Assembly (NCBI GenBank): GCA_007745835.1
Contig: CP036424.1
Span: forward strand, 4,203,968-4,267,967
Origin: Planctomycetes bacterium MalM25
GTDB lineage: Bacteria; Planctomycetota; Planctomycetia; Pirellulales; Lacipirellulaceae
Length of the DNA: 64,000 nucleotides
Direction of reading: 5' to 3'
Shown: positions 25,650 to 35,109 of the stretch, piece by piece
How the letters are laid out: each line of letters begins with the position of its first letter
How positions within the stretch are numbered: position 1 is the stretch's first letter
Notes under the pieces: model-generated
Seen by the model: the letters and a program-made list of their open reading frames with translations, nothing else
Database searches by the model: none
What the model was told of the DNA's origin: nothing
Made by a program: the position numbers and the translations under genes

Positions 25650-27377
25650 CTATTCGTGACCGGCCCGGAGGCGGAGGTCGTCCAGCAGCTTGCGGATCGC
25701 GACCGGTCCATGCAGCGACCGAACGAGCGTGACCGTCTCGCCGCCCGCCAGCTTAGCGATCACGTGCTTGGTCTTCGGCTTGCCCTCCTGGTTCGACTGG
25801 TGGCTCGAGACCTTCGTGTCGAGGCTCATGATGTCGCGCCGCGTGAAACTCCTCCGCCGGCGGAAGCCGTACCAACCGCTGCGTGACTCCCAGTAATCGC
25901 CCACGATCCGCAGATCGCTGCTCCCCAGCCACAGCTCCAGGCTCGCGAGCGTGAGGACGCAGGCGAATAAGCCCAACACCGCGGCGACGAAGCGTTCGCC
26001 GTGGATCAACGCCCCGACACAACCCGCCAGGAAACCTGCCGCCACCAAGGTCATGATCATCGACACCAACGGCTTACTAGCAGGCGGATTGAGGTAGCGA
26101 ACTGAGTCGAGCGCCCCCAGCGGCTCGATCCGCACGCCCTCGGCGAAGAGCAGGTCCTCGAGGCTCTCTTCTCGCTCGAACTCCCCCGCCTCGGGGACTT
26201 CGATTCCCACTTGGGTGTCTTCAGTGCGAAAGACCGGAACCTCAAACTCCGCCTCGTAATCGATGCCCGTCGACTTCGCCTGGGCCTTCAGCTTCCAGAC
26301 AACGTCGTCCTCCGCGTCGGTCGAAATGACGCCGTCCGAGGGGATCGTCAGATCGACCGGCACGCCGACACGGCTCGGATCGCCCGCGTCGAGCAAGCGG
26401 TCGATCACGCGTTCGTCCTGCCAAACGATAATCGTCTTCCGGTCGTCGCCCGAGCCGACCTTCTTGGTGCAGCTCAGCGTGAGGCGCACCCCGTCGGCTT
26501 GCTCGAGGAGCGACGACGCCTCGATCACGCCGCGCAGCTTGCCCCCGATCACTCCCGGCTTGGTGGCGAGGCGGAAGACCGATTCGCCGTACCGCCGACG
26601 GATCAGGAAGATCTTCAGACAACGCCAGGCCAGCCAGGCGCCGACCGCGGGGAACAGCAGCATGATGATTCCGACCCACCACGGCGCGTCGGAGTCGCCG
26701 GATAGGAAGAGCAGGCACCCGGGCAGCGAGATCCCGTTCCAGAGGACCGCGAACACGAGTGCGGCGGTGAGGTCTTTCTTGCCGGTCGAGCGGACCTCGC
26801 CCGTGATCCAGTCGTCGCGCCACCGCCAGGGGCGGTCGGGGTTGGCCGCCTTGAGGGCCTCGTCGCGGAGCATCGACTTCGACGCGAAGACCCCCGCGCT
26901 GGTCAGGCCAACGCCGACCAGCGTGAAGACCACAACGAACGGCAGGTGAAAAATCACCATGGCAGGCCGCAGGGTGCGGTCGAGCAGCGCGTGCTCGGGG
27001 TGCTTCGGATCGACGTAGCAGACGACCGGGCGCCCCTTTTTCTTCGCCTCGTTAAGCCGCTTGAAGAGCTGCTTGTGGTGCTTGCCGACGTTGTCCTGCG
27101 ACTCCAAGAGACCGACCCGATCGCCGGGGTACTCCTGCCCCTCGTAGACGTACTCGTAAGTCGCGACGACGTGCTGCGTGTCGCTGCCTTCGAGCTCGAC
27201 CGTCTTGAGGTCGGCGGGCGCTTCGACCCACGACTTGGCGGCCTGAGCCAACCAAAGCATGGAGACCAGGCTCCACGTCATGTAGAGCCCGCCGCACAGG
27301 AAGGGCAACCCGAACAACGCCGCGCAGCCGAACCCGACGTACATCCCGGCTGTAGGCTTCGCGATCGGCTTGTCCAT
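25650..27377 (-). CDS. DUF3592-containing large membrane protein
   Basis: 575 residues from the ATG at 27377; a TTG nine bases upstream (27386) overlaps the mddA stop and is an alternative start. Several hydrophobic segments lie at about 12-40, 140-165, 205-255 and 430-470. The N-terminal extracytoplasmic part (TYEYVYEGQEYPGDRVG, then GRPVVCYVDPKHPEHALLDR) is the DUF3592 signature. No catalytic motif was found. It is coupled to the MddA-type gene upstream and converges on the H1-like gene across the terminator. Function unknown. Confidence 0.8.
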   Translation of the reverse strand: MDKPIAKPTAGMYVGFGCAALFGLPFLCGGLYMTWSLVSMLWLAQAAKSWVEAPADLKTVELEGSDTQHVVATYEYVYEGQEYPGDRVGLLESQDNVGKHHKQLFKRLNEAKKKGRPVVCYVDPKHPEHALLDRTLRPAMVIFHLPFVVVFTLVGVGLTSAGVFASKSMLRDEALKAANPDRPWRWRDDWITGEVRSTGKKDLTAALVFAVLWNGISLPGCLLFLSGDSDAPWWVGIIMLLFPAVGAWLAWRCLKIFLIRRRYGESVFRLATKPGVIGGKLRGVIEASSLLEQADGVRLTLSCTKKVGSGDDRKTIIVWQDERVIDRLLDAGDPSRVGVPVDLTIPSDGVISTDAEDDVVWKLKAQAKSTGIDYEAEFEVPVFRTEDTQVGIEVPEAGEFEREESLEDLLFAEGVRIEPLGALDSVRYLNPPASKPLVSMIMTLVAAGFLAGCVGALIHGERFVAAVLGLFACVLTLASLELWLGSSDLRIVGDYWESRSGWYGFRRRRSFTRRDIMSLDTKVSSHQSNQEGKPKTKHVIAKLAGGETVTLVRSLHGPVAIRKLLDDLRLRAGHE

Positions 27378-27382
27378 CGGCG

Positions 27383-28114
27383 TCAACTGCGGTGGAAGCG
27401 GGGCAGGAGCATCGGCACCCGGTTACGGTACTCCTCGTAGCTCTCGCCCAGCTCCTGGCGGAGGCTCCGCTCTTCGACCCGGATGCCGATCAGCACGTAC
27501 CCGGTCAGCGCGCCGGCGAACAGCAGGTGACTCCACGTCATGTGAGGCGTCGCCCAGAGCCAGACCAGCATGCCGAGCATCATCGGGTGCCGCACCCAGC
27601 GGTACAGCGACTTCTCCTTGAAGACCGGCGGGGCGGGCGCTTCCCCCTTGAAGTAGGCCCACGCCTGCCGCAAGCCGACCAGGTCCCAATGGTCGATCAG
27701 AAAGGTCGTGTGGAGCACGGTCAGCGCGCCCAGCAGCATGAGGCCCCGCAGCAACCCGGCGATAACCGGCTGCTGGATGTTCCAAAGGTCGCCCGGGATC
27801 GGCCGCCACTGCCACAGCAGCAGCGAGAGGATCGCGGCGGTGATCAGCACAAAGGTGCTGCGTTCGAGCCCCGCCGGGATGATCCGCGTCCACCACTGCT
27901 TGAAGCGGCTGCGGGCCATGATGGTGTGCTGCACCGCAAAGAGGAGCACGATGCCGAGGTTCACCGCCAGCGCCTCGCCGAGCGAGCAGGCGGGGCCATC
28001 GTTGATCGCCTTCGGCACGATCCACTCGCCGAGAAAACCGATCGCGTACAGGAACCAGCCGTTGAAGGCGGCGTAGGCGACGAGGGCGTAAAGAATCGCT
28101 GCGAATCGGGCCAT
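27383..28114 (-). CDS. mddA: Methanethiol S-methyltransferase (MddA-type, NnrU/ICMT fold)
   Basis: 243 residues, an integral membrane protein with about six helices. Landmarks of MddA are seen in order: AIGFLGEWIVPKAI, FAVQHTIMARSRFKQWWTR, ERSTFVLI, LLWQWRPIP, STFLI-like TTFLIDHWDLVGLRQAW, YRWVRHPMMLGMLVWLWATPHMT, LLFAGALTGYVLIGIRVEERSL and YRNRVPMLLP. MddA methylates methanethiol with SAM to make dimethyl sulfide. The call rests on this layout from memory; a related NnrU or isoprenylcysteine methyltransferase is the alternative. It overlaps the downstream DUF3592 gene, so they are likely one transcript. Confidence 0.8.
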   Translation of the reverse strand: MARFAAILYALVAYAAFNGWFLYAIGFLGEWIVPKAINDGPACSLGEALAVNLGIVLLFAVQHTIMARSRFKQWWTRIIPAGLERSTFVLITAAILSLLLWQWRPIPGDLWNIQQPVIAGLLRGLMLLGALTVLHTTFLIDHWDLVGLRQAWAYFKGEAPAPPVFKEKSLYRWVRHPMMLGMLVWLWATPHMTWSHLLFAGALTGYVLIGIRVEERSLRQELGESYEEYRNRVPMLLPRFHRS

Positions 28115-28211
28115 CGGAGGGCTCCTGCTATTGGTGGTCGGGAACTAGCCACAGCGCACCGCAGGCAGGAGTGTTACCGAGAATCGGCGGAACTCCAAGA
28201 GATTGTTTCAA

Positions 28212-29039
28212 TCACTGGGAAACCGGCGCCGAATTGGGCGGGACGAGCAACGCCGGCAGGTCGCCTCCGGAGTAAACGGGCAGCTTGCCGTCCCACCGCT
28301 CGATGAACCGGAGCTGCAGGACCTCGGGGCTGATCGTATCGCGGAGCATCTTCTGGGCCTCCGACTCGGCCCGGGCCCGCTCGAGCTCGGCCTGGGCTAA
28401 GCCGGACGCCTCCGCCTGGGCCTGCTCGGCCTCGATCTTGATTCGATCCAGTTCGTTGCTCGCCCGCAGGGCCGCCTGTTGTGCGACCTGCTTGTCCTCG
28501 ATCGCGCGATTGAAATCATCGGAGAACTGAAAATCAATGATCGACAGGTCGGTCGGCATCAAGAACTTCGATTCGAGACGCTGCTCGATGTCGGCGAGCA
28601 TCTGCTTGGCGACCTCCTTGCGGTCGGTGATTAACTGCTCCGCCGTGTACTGCGCGGTGGTCGCTTTGATCGACTCTTGCAAAGCGGGCTCGACGATGCG
28701 TATCGGGTACTCAACGCCGAGCTGCTCATAGAGCTTGTCGGCCTGATCGCGATCAACCATGTAGTTCAGCACGATCTTCGAGGTCACGATCTGCAGGTCT
28801 TTGCTGCTCGCGGTGGCATCGGCTTCGACGCGCTTGATGCGGGTCTCCACGGGCACCACCTGGGTGATGATCGGCAGTTTCGGGTGCAGCCCGGGCTGCA
28901 ATACGCCCTCCTGCACCGCGCTAAAGCGTTTCACGACCCCGACGTGGCCCGCGTCGACCGTGACGAACGACTGGCTGGCCAGCAGGCCGAGCACCACCAG
29001 GGCGATCAGGGCGATAACGGCGTTCGGGTTGTTCTGCAT
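28212..29039 (-). CDS. SPFH / prohibitin-family membrane protein
   Basis: 275 residues from ATG at 29039 (a GTG three codons upstream is possible). One N-terminal transmembrane helix (about 7-25) is followed by the band-7 domain (FVTVDAGHVGVVKRFSAVQEGVLQPGLH) and a long charged coiled coil (about 150-240, RIKIEAEQAQAEASGLAQAE). Prohibitin-like SPFH proteins build ring or cage assemblies on membranes and often hold FtsH-type proteases. No NfeD or protease gene is adjacent. It probably forms its own transcription unit. Confidence 0.88.
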   Translation of the reverse strand: MQNNPNAVIALIALVVLGLLASQSFVTVDAGHVGVVKRFSAVQEGVLQPGLHPKLPIITQVVPVETRIKRVEADATASSKDLQIVTSKIVLNYMVDRDQADKLYEQLGVEYPIRIVEPALQESIKATTAQYTAEQLITDRKEVAKQMLADIEQRLESKFLMPTDLSIIDFQFSDDFNRAIEDKQVAQQAALRASNELDRIKIEAEQAQAEASGLAQAELERARAESEAQKMLRDTISPEVLQLRFIERWDGKLPVYSGGDLPALLVPPNSAPVSQ

Positions 29040-29224
29040 GGGAGCCACCGAAGGAGCGTGAGGGAGTTATCCGAGTAAGCCTATCCGCGCCGCGGGCGCC
29101 GAGCCGGTCGGTCGCCATCGCGGAGACGGCCCGTGTGGCCGGACCATCCGCGCTAACCGGCCTCCTAGCGGCGGTCTTTAAGGTTTCGCCCCGCGGACGC
29201 CGATCTTGCCGACCGCCGAAAGAA

Positions 29225-30103
29225 TCACGGCTCGCGGTACCGCAAGACCGCGGTCACCGGGTAGTGGTCCGAAGGGAAGACCCCCCCGGGAGCATCGCGA
29301 ACGATCGCCGCCTCCGAGGCCTCGAGCCGGTTGTTGTGCAGCACGTAGTCGATCCGCCACCCCTCTTCGAGGCCTCGAAACCCGTGGCCGGTCCGCTCAC
29401 GCCCCGAGGGCTCGGGGAAGAGGGCCCGGTAGCTGTCGAGGAGCCGTCGCGGCCCATCGCCGATCAACACCCGGAACGGCTCGCTCCGTTCGACGGCGTT
29501 CAGGTCGCCCAGAACAATCAACGCCGCCTCACTCGCCAACTCGGGCAGTCGCTCGTTGATCATCCGTCCGGAGTGGAGACAAGCCTCCTGGCTCACGTGG
29601 TCCCAATGCGTGTTGAGCACCAGAAGGGACGCGTCGTCGTGCCGACGGTCCCGCAACCGGACCCACGACGCGATCCGCGGACAAGCGGCCCCGGGGTAGG
29701 TGCTGGGCGTCGCCGGTTCGTTGCTTAGCCAGAAGGTGCCCGCGTCGAGTCGCTCGAAACGGTCCCGGCGGTAGTAGATCGCGCAGTGCTCGCCCGCCCG
29801 CTTGCCGTCGTCGCGGCCGACGGCGTAGACGGCGTGCTCGGGCAGAGCCTCATCGACCTCGCGGACCTGATTCGCGTAAGCCTCCTGCACGCCGAGCAAG
29901 TCGGGCGCAGCCCCACGGAGCAGGCCGAGCGCCACCTCCCGCCGCGAGTCGCCCGAGAGCGAGAGCCAGGCGTTCGGCCGATCGGTGGCGACCCCCTCGT
30001 CGAAGTCGCCGCGGAGGTTGAACGACATGACGTTCAGGGGCTCGGCGGCCTCAAGCGTCCCACTCATCGAGAGGATAAGCAGCAGGATAGGCGTACGCTT
30101 CAT
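29225..30103 (-). CDS. Exported endonuclease/exonuclease/phosphatase family protein
   Basis: 292 residues from ATG at 30103, preceded by GGGAGTGGGG and opening a signal peptide (to about EAA-EP). The metal-dependent phosphoesterase fold shows NVMSFNLRGD (metal Asn), LGVQEAY (metal Glu), LNTHWDHVS, VLGDLNAVE and FPSDHYPVTAVL (catalytic Asp-His). The family includes DNase I-like nucleases, sphingomyelinases and sugar-phosphate phosphatases; the substrate is not given by the sequence. Being exported, it probably acts in the periplasm on organic phosphate. Confidence 0.88.
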   Translation of the reverse strand: MKRTPILLLILSMSGTLEAAEPLNVMSFNLRGDFDEGVATDRPNAWLSLSGDSRREVALGLLRGAAPDLLGVQEAYANQVREVDEALPEHAVYAVGRDDGKRAGEHCAIYYRRDRFERLDAGTFWLSNEPATPSTYPGAACPRIASWVRLRDRRHDDASLLVLNTHWDHVSQEACLHSGRMINERLPELASEAALIVLGDLNAVERSEPFRVLIGDGPRRLLDSYRALFPEPSGRERTGHGFRGLEEGWRIDYVLHNNRLEASEAAIVRDAPGGVFPSDHYPVTAVLRYREP

Positions 30104-30462
30104 CCCCACTCCCACGGTTCTGCCTCGTCGAATCACAGCGTTTCGCGGCAACGGCCGCTGCGCGAGGATACGGCAACGGGGGGCGATCGTGCAACGATCG
30201 GTGGCTCGGACTCGTGGGTAGCAAACGAGCTGAGACCCCCCGTCGCCTGTCTGCGAGGCAGTCCGTCGAGCCGATGCGATTAACCGCCTCGGGCATCGGT
30301 CAGGCGTCGCCTTGAGATAACGCAATGGCATGATTATCAGGCGTTGAAAGCGCTTGCATTCTCGTGCGTTGGCTCTCTAGACTCCGTCAGCTTCTCTTTC
30401 TGACCGTCGGTCCGACGGCTGGCGGTCGTCGTCTTCTTTTCTGCACAACCGGAGAGAGTCTC
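30104..30462. other. 359-nt divergent region between the exported phosphoesterase-fold gene and a PEP-CTERM gene
   Basis: No gene is visible. It must contain the promoter of each divergent gene. The only recognisable signals are the promoter-like and palindromic sequences at 30312-30358, listed separately. Antisense coding-like frames in the first 130 nt are extensions of the minus-strand gene's frame and lack codon character. Confidence 0.4.
30312..30358 (+). promoter_or_regulatory. Possible promoter with a LacI/cre-like palindrome
   Basis: TTGAGA (30312-30317), a 16-nt spacer and TTATCA (30334-30339) could form a weak sigma-70 promoter for the PEP-CTERM gene starting at 30463. Directly downstream lies TGAAAGCGCTTGCA (30345-30358), near-palindromic around GCGC and like the operators of LacI/CcpA-type repressors. 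If real, its position just after the -10 box would fit repression. Evidence is by pattern only. Confidence 0.3.
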
Positions 30463-31185
30463 ATGAAGTCGCTATGTGCTGTCTGCTGCGCTGTTATCGT
30501 GTACGCCTCGCCCGTCGCCGCGGAGACAATGCTCTTTGACTTCGGGCGCACGACCCTGCAGTCGCCCTTCACGCCCGGCGTCGTCGGCTGGAACAACGTC
30601 GTCCCCGCCACGACCGACCTGTTCGCGATCTTTGACGAAGGGGGATCGGTCGTGCCGGGGGTCTCGCTGTCGATCACCGACACCTTCTTCCAAACGGGTG
30701 AGCCCTCCACCCTCGGTTCCGAGAACCCGGCCGGCGACGCCGCGGGCTACCCGGTCTCCGCGACGGACGATTACTTCTTCGGCCACGTCACCGCGTTCGC
30801 CGGCGCCGATCCCAATCCGTACGGCGAGGTCACGCTGCGGGGACTCGACCCGTCGAAGGCTTACGACTTTACGTTCTTCTCGGCGCGCAACGGGGTCAAC
30901 GACAACCGCGAAACCCAGTTCGATGTGACCGGTTCCAACGCCGGCACGGGGCTGGCCGGGACGTCGAACAACGATACCGAAGTCGTGCGGATCAACGGGA
31001 TCTCTCCCGACGGCAACAACGAGATCGTCGTTGGCGTGCAGGGGGGGCCCAGCAACAACAACGGCATCGGGTTCTTCTACATCAACCTGATGCAGGTGAG
31101 CGCGGCGATCCCCGAGCCGACTTCGGCTGCCTTGATCGCCATGGGTGGGGTGCTCGTCGGGGTGCGTCGCAGGCGTCACGGTTGA
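30463..31185 (+). CDS. Exported PEP-CTERM protein
   Basis: 240 residues with a signal peptide (to about VAAE). The mature domain, beginning MLFDFGRTTLQSPF, resembles the planctomycete 'DFG...' beta-sandwich proteins that occur with PEP-CTERM anchors; GLDPSKAYDFTFFSAR is a typical segment of them. The C-terminus IPEPTSAALIAMGGVLVGV plus RRRRHG is a PEP-CTERM sorting signal, so it should be processed by exosortase and stay at the cell surface. A GGAGAGAG stretch precedes the ATG. The next gene starts 71 nt downstream. Confidence 0.88.
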   Translation: MKSLCAVCCAVIVYASPVAAETMLFDFGRTTLQSPFTPGVVGWNNVVPATTDLFAIFDEGGSVVPGVSLSITDTFFQTGEPSTLGSENPAGDAAGYPVSATDDYFFGHVTAFAGADPNPYGEVTLRGLDPSKAYDFTFFSARNGVNDNRETQFDVTGSNAGTGLAGTSNNDTEVVRINGISPDGNNEIVVGVQGGPSNNNGIGFFYINLMQVSAAIPEPTSAALIAMGGVLVGVRRRRHG

Positions 31186-31256
31186 ACGGGAGATCCCCTG
31201 TTTCGATCGACGCGCAGTCGGCCTTTACATGCCCCCTTCTCACCACGAGAGATCTC

Positions 31257-32159
31257 ATGATCAAACGACTCCTGATCGCGGCCTTGGCGGCGGTGCTTGT
31301 CGCACCGACTGCCGCGATGGCGGCGCCTAAAAACGTTCTTTTCTACGGCAACAGCTTCACCCTTGGGTTCGGCAGCACCCGGAGCGTCAACGCCCTGTTC
31401 AAAGACATCGCGATCGCGGCGGGCCACGAAGAGCCGCTCGTGCAGAGCGCCGCGGCGAGCGGCCAAGATGTCGAGTGGCACGTGGCGAACAACACCGCCG
31501 CGATCTTCACCCTGCTGCCGCCCGACCGCGACTGGGATGCGCTGGTCATCCAGGAGCACTCGACGAAGCTGACCCGGGCCTACACGGGAGCCCCCTCGTT
31601 CCCGGCCAGCATCGAAGAATCGAAGGACACGGTCGTCGCCCTGCACAACGCGGCCAAGCTGCGGAGCGCGAACGTGGTGCCCGTGCTCTACGAGACCTGG
31701 GCCCGAGGGCCGGGGCACTCGTTCTACACCGGAGCGAACCCGACCTTCACCGACCCCGCGGAGATGCAGGCCGAGGTCCGTGACGGGTACGACCAGCTAA
31801 AGGCCGCACTCGACGCCGAGGCGGGCTCCGATTTGGCGTTGATCGCCCCGGTGGGGGACGCCTGGGAAGAGGCGAACTACGACAACCTGCACGCCAACGA
31901 CAACTGGCACGCGGGCAACCGGGGCACGCTGCTCGCCGCGTTGACGATTTACGGCACGGTCTACGGCGACACCTCCACGTCCGACATCGACCTGTCGGGC
32001 GTGCTGGCGTCTCTCAACCTCGGCCTGGACGACGGGGCGTTCCTAACCGCCGCCGCCGACTCCGTCCTCAACCCGGTGCCAGAGCCGACGGGCGCCCTGA
32101 TAGCCGTGTTGGCGGTGGCGGGCTACGCCGGCGGCCGCACGAGGCGTCGTCATCGGTAG
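31257..32159 (+). CDS. SGNH-like (DUF4886) hydrolase with PEP-CTERM anchor
   Basis: 300 residues with a signal peptide (to about AMAAP). NVLFYGNSFTLGFG is the nucleophile block in its DUF4886 form (GNS instead of GDS). VIQEHS is a middle block, and DNWH in NLHANDNWHAGNRG supplies the D-x-x-H block, so all catalytic positions seem present. It would be a surface esterase, possibly acting on polysaccharide acetyl groups. The tail VPEPTGALIAVLAVAGYAGG plus RTRRRHR is a PEP-CTERM signal. It probably shares a transcript with the PEP-CTERM gene upstream, and a hairpin terminator follows. Confidence 0.85.
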   Translation: MIKRLLIAALAAVLVAPTAAMAAPKNVLFYGNSFTLGFGSTRSVNALFKDIAIAAGHEEPLVQSAAASGQDVEWHVANNTAAIFTLLPPDRDWDALVIQEHSTKLTRAYTGAPSFPASIEESKDTVVALHNAAKLRSANVVPVLYETWARGPGHSFYTGANPTFTDPAEMQAEVRDGYDQLKAALDAEAGSDLALIAPVGDAWEEANYDNLHANDNWHAGNRGTLLAALTIYGTVYGDTSTSDIDLSGVLASLNLGLDDGAFLTAAADSVLNPVPEPTGALIAVLAVAGYAGGRTRRRHR

Positions 32160-32185
32160 ACATCTCTCGATCCTTTGAACCCAAC

Positions 32186-32221
32186 GAAAAAGGGCCCCGT
32201 GGAGACTTCCACGGGGCCCTT
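32186..32221 (-). terminator. Hairpin terminator of rpoD, possibly bidirectional
   Basis: A perfect 13-bp stem AGGGCCCCGTGGA / TCCACGGGGCCCT with a 4-nt loop (32191-32220). On the minus strand it is followed by CTTTTTC, so it fits termination of rpoD, whose stop is 28 nt away. On the plus strand the following sequence is only weakly T-rich. Confidence 0.85.
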
Positions 32222-32248
32222 AGGGTTTGCGTTAAGAGCTACTACGGC

Positions 32249-33820
32249 TCAGTCCAAGAACCCGACCAGCTCCGCTGAGCGGCTCGGCTGTTGGAGCTTG
32301 CGGACGGCCTTCGCTTCGATCTGGCGGATCCGCTCGCGGGTCACTTTGAAGATGTGGCCCACCTCTTCGAGCGTGTAGCTGTAGCCGTCGCCGAGGCCGT
32401 AGCGGAGCTTGATGATCTCGCGCTCGCGGTAGCTGAGGGTCTTGAGGACGTCGGTGATGCGGCCGCGGAGCATCTCCTGCGCGGCGCCGACCGACGGGTT
32501 CTCCGCGCCGTTGTCCGGCAGCAGGTCGCCGAACTGGCTGTCCTCGCTGTTGCCCACGGGGCGGTCGAGGCTGATCGGGTAGCGGCTCATCGCGAGCACG
32601 CGGCGGGCCTCGTCGATGGTGCACTCGGCCGCCTTGGCGGTCTCTTCGAGCGTCGGCTCGCGGCCGAGCTTCTGCAGCAGCATCCGGCTGACGTTCCGCA
32701 CGCGGCTCATGGTCTCGACCATGTGGACCGGGATGCGGATCGTGCGGCTCTGGTCCGCGACCGCGCGGGTGATCGCCTGGCGGATCCACCACGTGGCGTA
32801 CGTGCAGAACTTGAAGCCGCGGCGGTACTCGAACTTGTCGACCGCCCGCATGAGGCCGGCGTTGCCCTCCTGGATCAGGTCGAGGAAGGAGAGGCCGCGG
32901 TTGCGGTACTTCTTGGCGATCGACACGACCAGCCGCAGGTTGCCCTCCGAGAGACCCCGCTTGGCGCGTTGGTATTCGGTGTGGACGCGGCGGAGCTGCC
33001 GCACGCGGTTGCGGAGGCTGGTGGGGGTCTCTTGCAGCGAGCGAAGAATGGCCCGGTACTCTTGGATGACCGGCTTCCGCTCCGACATGGGGCGACGGTT
33101 CTTCTTCATCAGAGCGATCTGGCTCTGCAGCTGCTCAACGCGGCGTTGGAACTTGCGGAGTTCAAGGATCATCGGCTCGATCCGCTGGGTGCGGAGGCCG
33201 AGCTCTTCGATCAGCTTCACGGCGCGGCAACGCCGGCGGTCGAGACGCTGCCAGGCGTCCTTGCGGGCCTGGGCCTTGGCCGACTTGCTGGTCGCCAGGC
33301 GGTAGTCGTCGGCGTTCTGGTCGAGCAGCACCGCCAGCGTCCGCAGGTTGTGCGGAAGGCGGCCGAGGATCTGCTCCTTCTCCAGGCGGTCGGTCACGCT
33401 GACCTGCACCGTGCGGTCGAAGGGGAGCTCGCCCTTGTGGACGCGGTCGAGCGTCTTGAAGGCGGCCCGCATCACGTAGTCGCACGCCAGCAGCTTGCGG
33501 CGGAAGGCGGTGCGGGTGACCTCGATGCGGCGGGCAAGGCAGATCTCTTCCTTGCGCGTCAGCAGCGGGATCTCGCCCATCTGGGTGAGGTACATGCGGA
33601 CGGGGTCGTCCGACCAGGAGTCGTTCGCCTCGCCCTCGAAGAGGCTGGTGCCTTCATCGTCGTCATCCGCTTCGTTCTCGCGGCCCGCGCCGGCGGTCAC
33701 CGCGGAGCGGAGGGTGGCGTCGTCGTCGCCGGAATCCTCATCGCGGGCCGAGCGGCCCGCGCTGAGTCCCGCGCCAACGGCTGATTCGTCGTGGTCGGTA
33801 TCAATCAGGGCTTCGTACAA
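32249..33820 (-). CDS. rpoD: RNA polymerase primary sigma factor
   Basis: 523 residues starting at a TTG (33820) preceded by AGGAG nine bases away. Region 1.2 is [22 protein letters not shown] (about 70-91), followed by a long non-conserved insert rich in charges, region 2 [19 protein letters not shown] to [20 protein letters not shown], region 3, and region 4 [15 protein letters not shown] ... [20 protein letters not shown]. Completeness of regions 2-4 supports the housekeeping role. The acidic N-terminal stretch (about 1-65) resembles region 1.1 only in charge. A 1.29-kb region without genes lies upstream. Confidence 0.95.
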   Translation of the reverse strand: MYEALIDTDHDESAVGAGLSAGRSARDEDSGDDDATLRSAVTAGAGRENEADDDDEGTSLFEGEANDSWSDDPVRMYLTQMGEIPLLTRKEEICLARRIEVTRTAFRRKLLACDYVMRAAFKTLDRVHKGELPFDRTVQVSVTDRLEKEQILGRLPHNLRTLAVLLDQNADDYRLATSKSAKAQARKDAWQRLDRRRCRAVKLIEELGLRTQRIEPMILELRKFQRRVEQLQSQIALMKKNRRPMSERKPVIQEYRAILRSLQETPTSLRNRVRQLRRVHTEYQRAKRGLSEGNLRLVVSIAKKYRNRGLSFLDLIQEGNAGLMRAVDKFEYRRGFKFCTYATWWIRQAITRAVADQSRTIRIPVHMVETMSRVRNVSRMLLQKLGREPTLEETAKAAECTIDEARRVLAMSRYPISLDRPVGNSEDSQFGDLLPDNGAENPSVGAAQEMLRGRITDVLKTLSYREREIIKLRYGLGDGYSYTLEEVGHIFKVTRERIRQIEAKAVRKLQQPSRSAELVGFLD

Positions 33821-35109
33821 AGCTCTTGGCTCCTAAACGCTGTGCATGTGGCCGGCCGGTCGCTGAAGCGACCCTCGTGGGCGGCCGGGTGCTGTCATGA
33901 GGAGAGAAACGGGCCGGGCGTCCTGGCCGGCGAGGCAGAAGAGGTTCCCTCCTCGTGCGGTCGCCGGCGGGCGGTTGTTCGATCGTTTCTCACGAATGCC
34001 CGTTAAACACCTTGTAAAAGGCGTTGCCCGAGGGGACCGGCGGCGCCAGCTGGATCACGCCGGCCGCTCGCACAGGTCACTGTTGGGGTGCGGACTGGGT
34101 TTTAGTGGTCGCTTCCGCACCGGGTCGGGCTGGTTCGTTCCCCAACGCGGCGCGTGATTCGTCTTGGGCTGTCTGGATTGGGTCGGTGAGCGAGGGCGTG
34201 GCGCCTCGCCCCCGCCGGATTGGGGTAACGAAGTCTAACACCCTTGAATACCAAGGCTTGCGCCGACCGGCATTTGGCAAGGGATTGCCTTTGCGGCGTC
34301 CTTGCGTGCTGCGTCGTGTCGATCAACTTGGGCAAACTGCGCCAGCGCCGGGTGGCATCCCCAATCCCCATCTCGCGGGAAACGTAGGAAACTGGAGGGA
34401 CCCTCCCGATGCGAACGCTGAACTGGTTAGCCCCTGCCTTGGCGATCAAGCTCAGCTTCTGAATTGTGCGGCGATGGTTCTCTCTGGTTGACACCCGTGG
34501 AAGCCCCCTTCGGACCCGCACCGGTTTCGGACACAAACTTTGAACACACGAACTTTGAACACTGCCCTCGGGGCCGGTTCACGAGGCGATGGCGGCGGCT
34601 GGTCGGCCTTCTCAGCGACCTAGCACGCGGCAACCAAACTCCTCGCGATTCGTCGTACGCGACCCGATCGTCGGGTAAGGTGCGGCGGAACGGCAACGGC
34701 GGACCGTGTTATGAACTGAACTACGAAAGGTGGAGCGCGGCGGGAGACTTGCCCCTCTGTGGGCAAGAGACCGGCCTCACTCGCCCCTTCGGGGCAGCAA
34801 GCGGGAGCATTGGCGTGGCGGGGGGGACTCGCTCGTGGTGGGATCGACAGAGCGTTATCGCCTTGGTGCAAGGACCGCCTCAAACCAAGAAACGCTCCAT
34901 CGGGCCCGAACCGCGGCCGCTCCAATCTGGAGTTCTCGCTGCAATCGGCTCCGTCGATCGCATAATTCTATTCACCCGCGTGTGCCGGTCCACCCTTTTG
35001 TGGGGAAAAGGAGGGTGATTCCGGCCCCGCGGGCGCCGCTTGCTGCGGGACGGCTGGCCGCCGACAATAGGGCTAAATCCCTCCGTTCCACGCCCCCGAG
35101 ACCCTCGCC
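33821..35109. other. 1.29-kb region without a recognisable gene, upstream of rpoD
   Basis: Both strands were read for proteins and for RNase P, SRP, tmRNA and 6S RNA landmarks; none was found. Base composition is lower in GC than the flanking genes from about 34200 to 34650. Visible structure: a 15-nt tandem repeat at 34531-34560, a GCCCCTTCGGGGC hairpin at 34783-34795 matching the arm of the 12957-13115 element, and other short stems such as GGAGGGACCCTCCC near 34395. Open frames such as 34464-35018 have no family features or supported start. It may hold rpoD promoters and a decayed gene. Confidence 0.5.
34531..34560 (+). repeat. Two-copy 15-nt tandem repeat
   Basis: ACACAAACTTTGAAC is followed directly by ACACGAACTTTGAAC; 14 of 15 positions match. 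The next two bases (AC) begin a third partial copy. It lies in gene-free DNA upstream of rpoD. It could be a paired binding site or chance slippage. Confidence 0.7.

Noticed and set aside
34464-35018. 184-codon open frame in the gene-free region upstream of rpoD
   Set aside because: No ribosome-binding site, domain or codon bias; the start codon precedes a tandem repeat that reads as repeated TNFEH.
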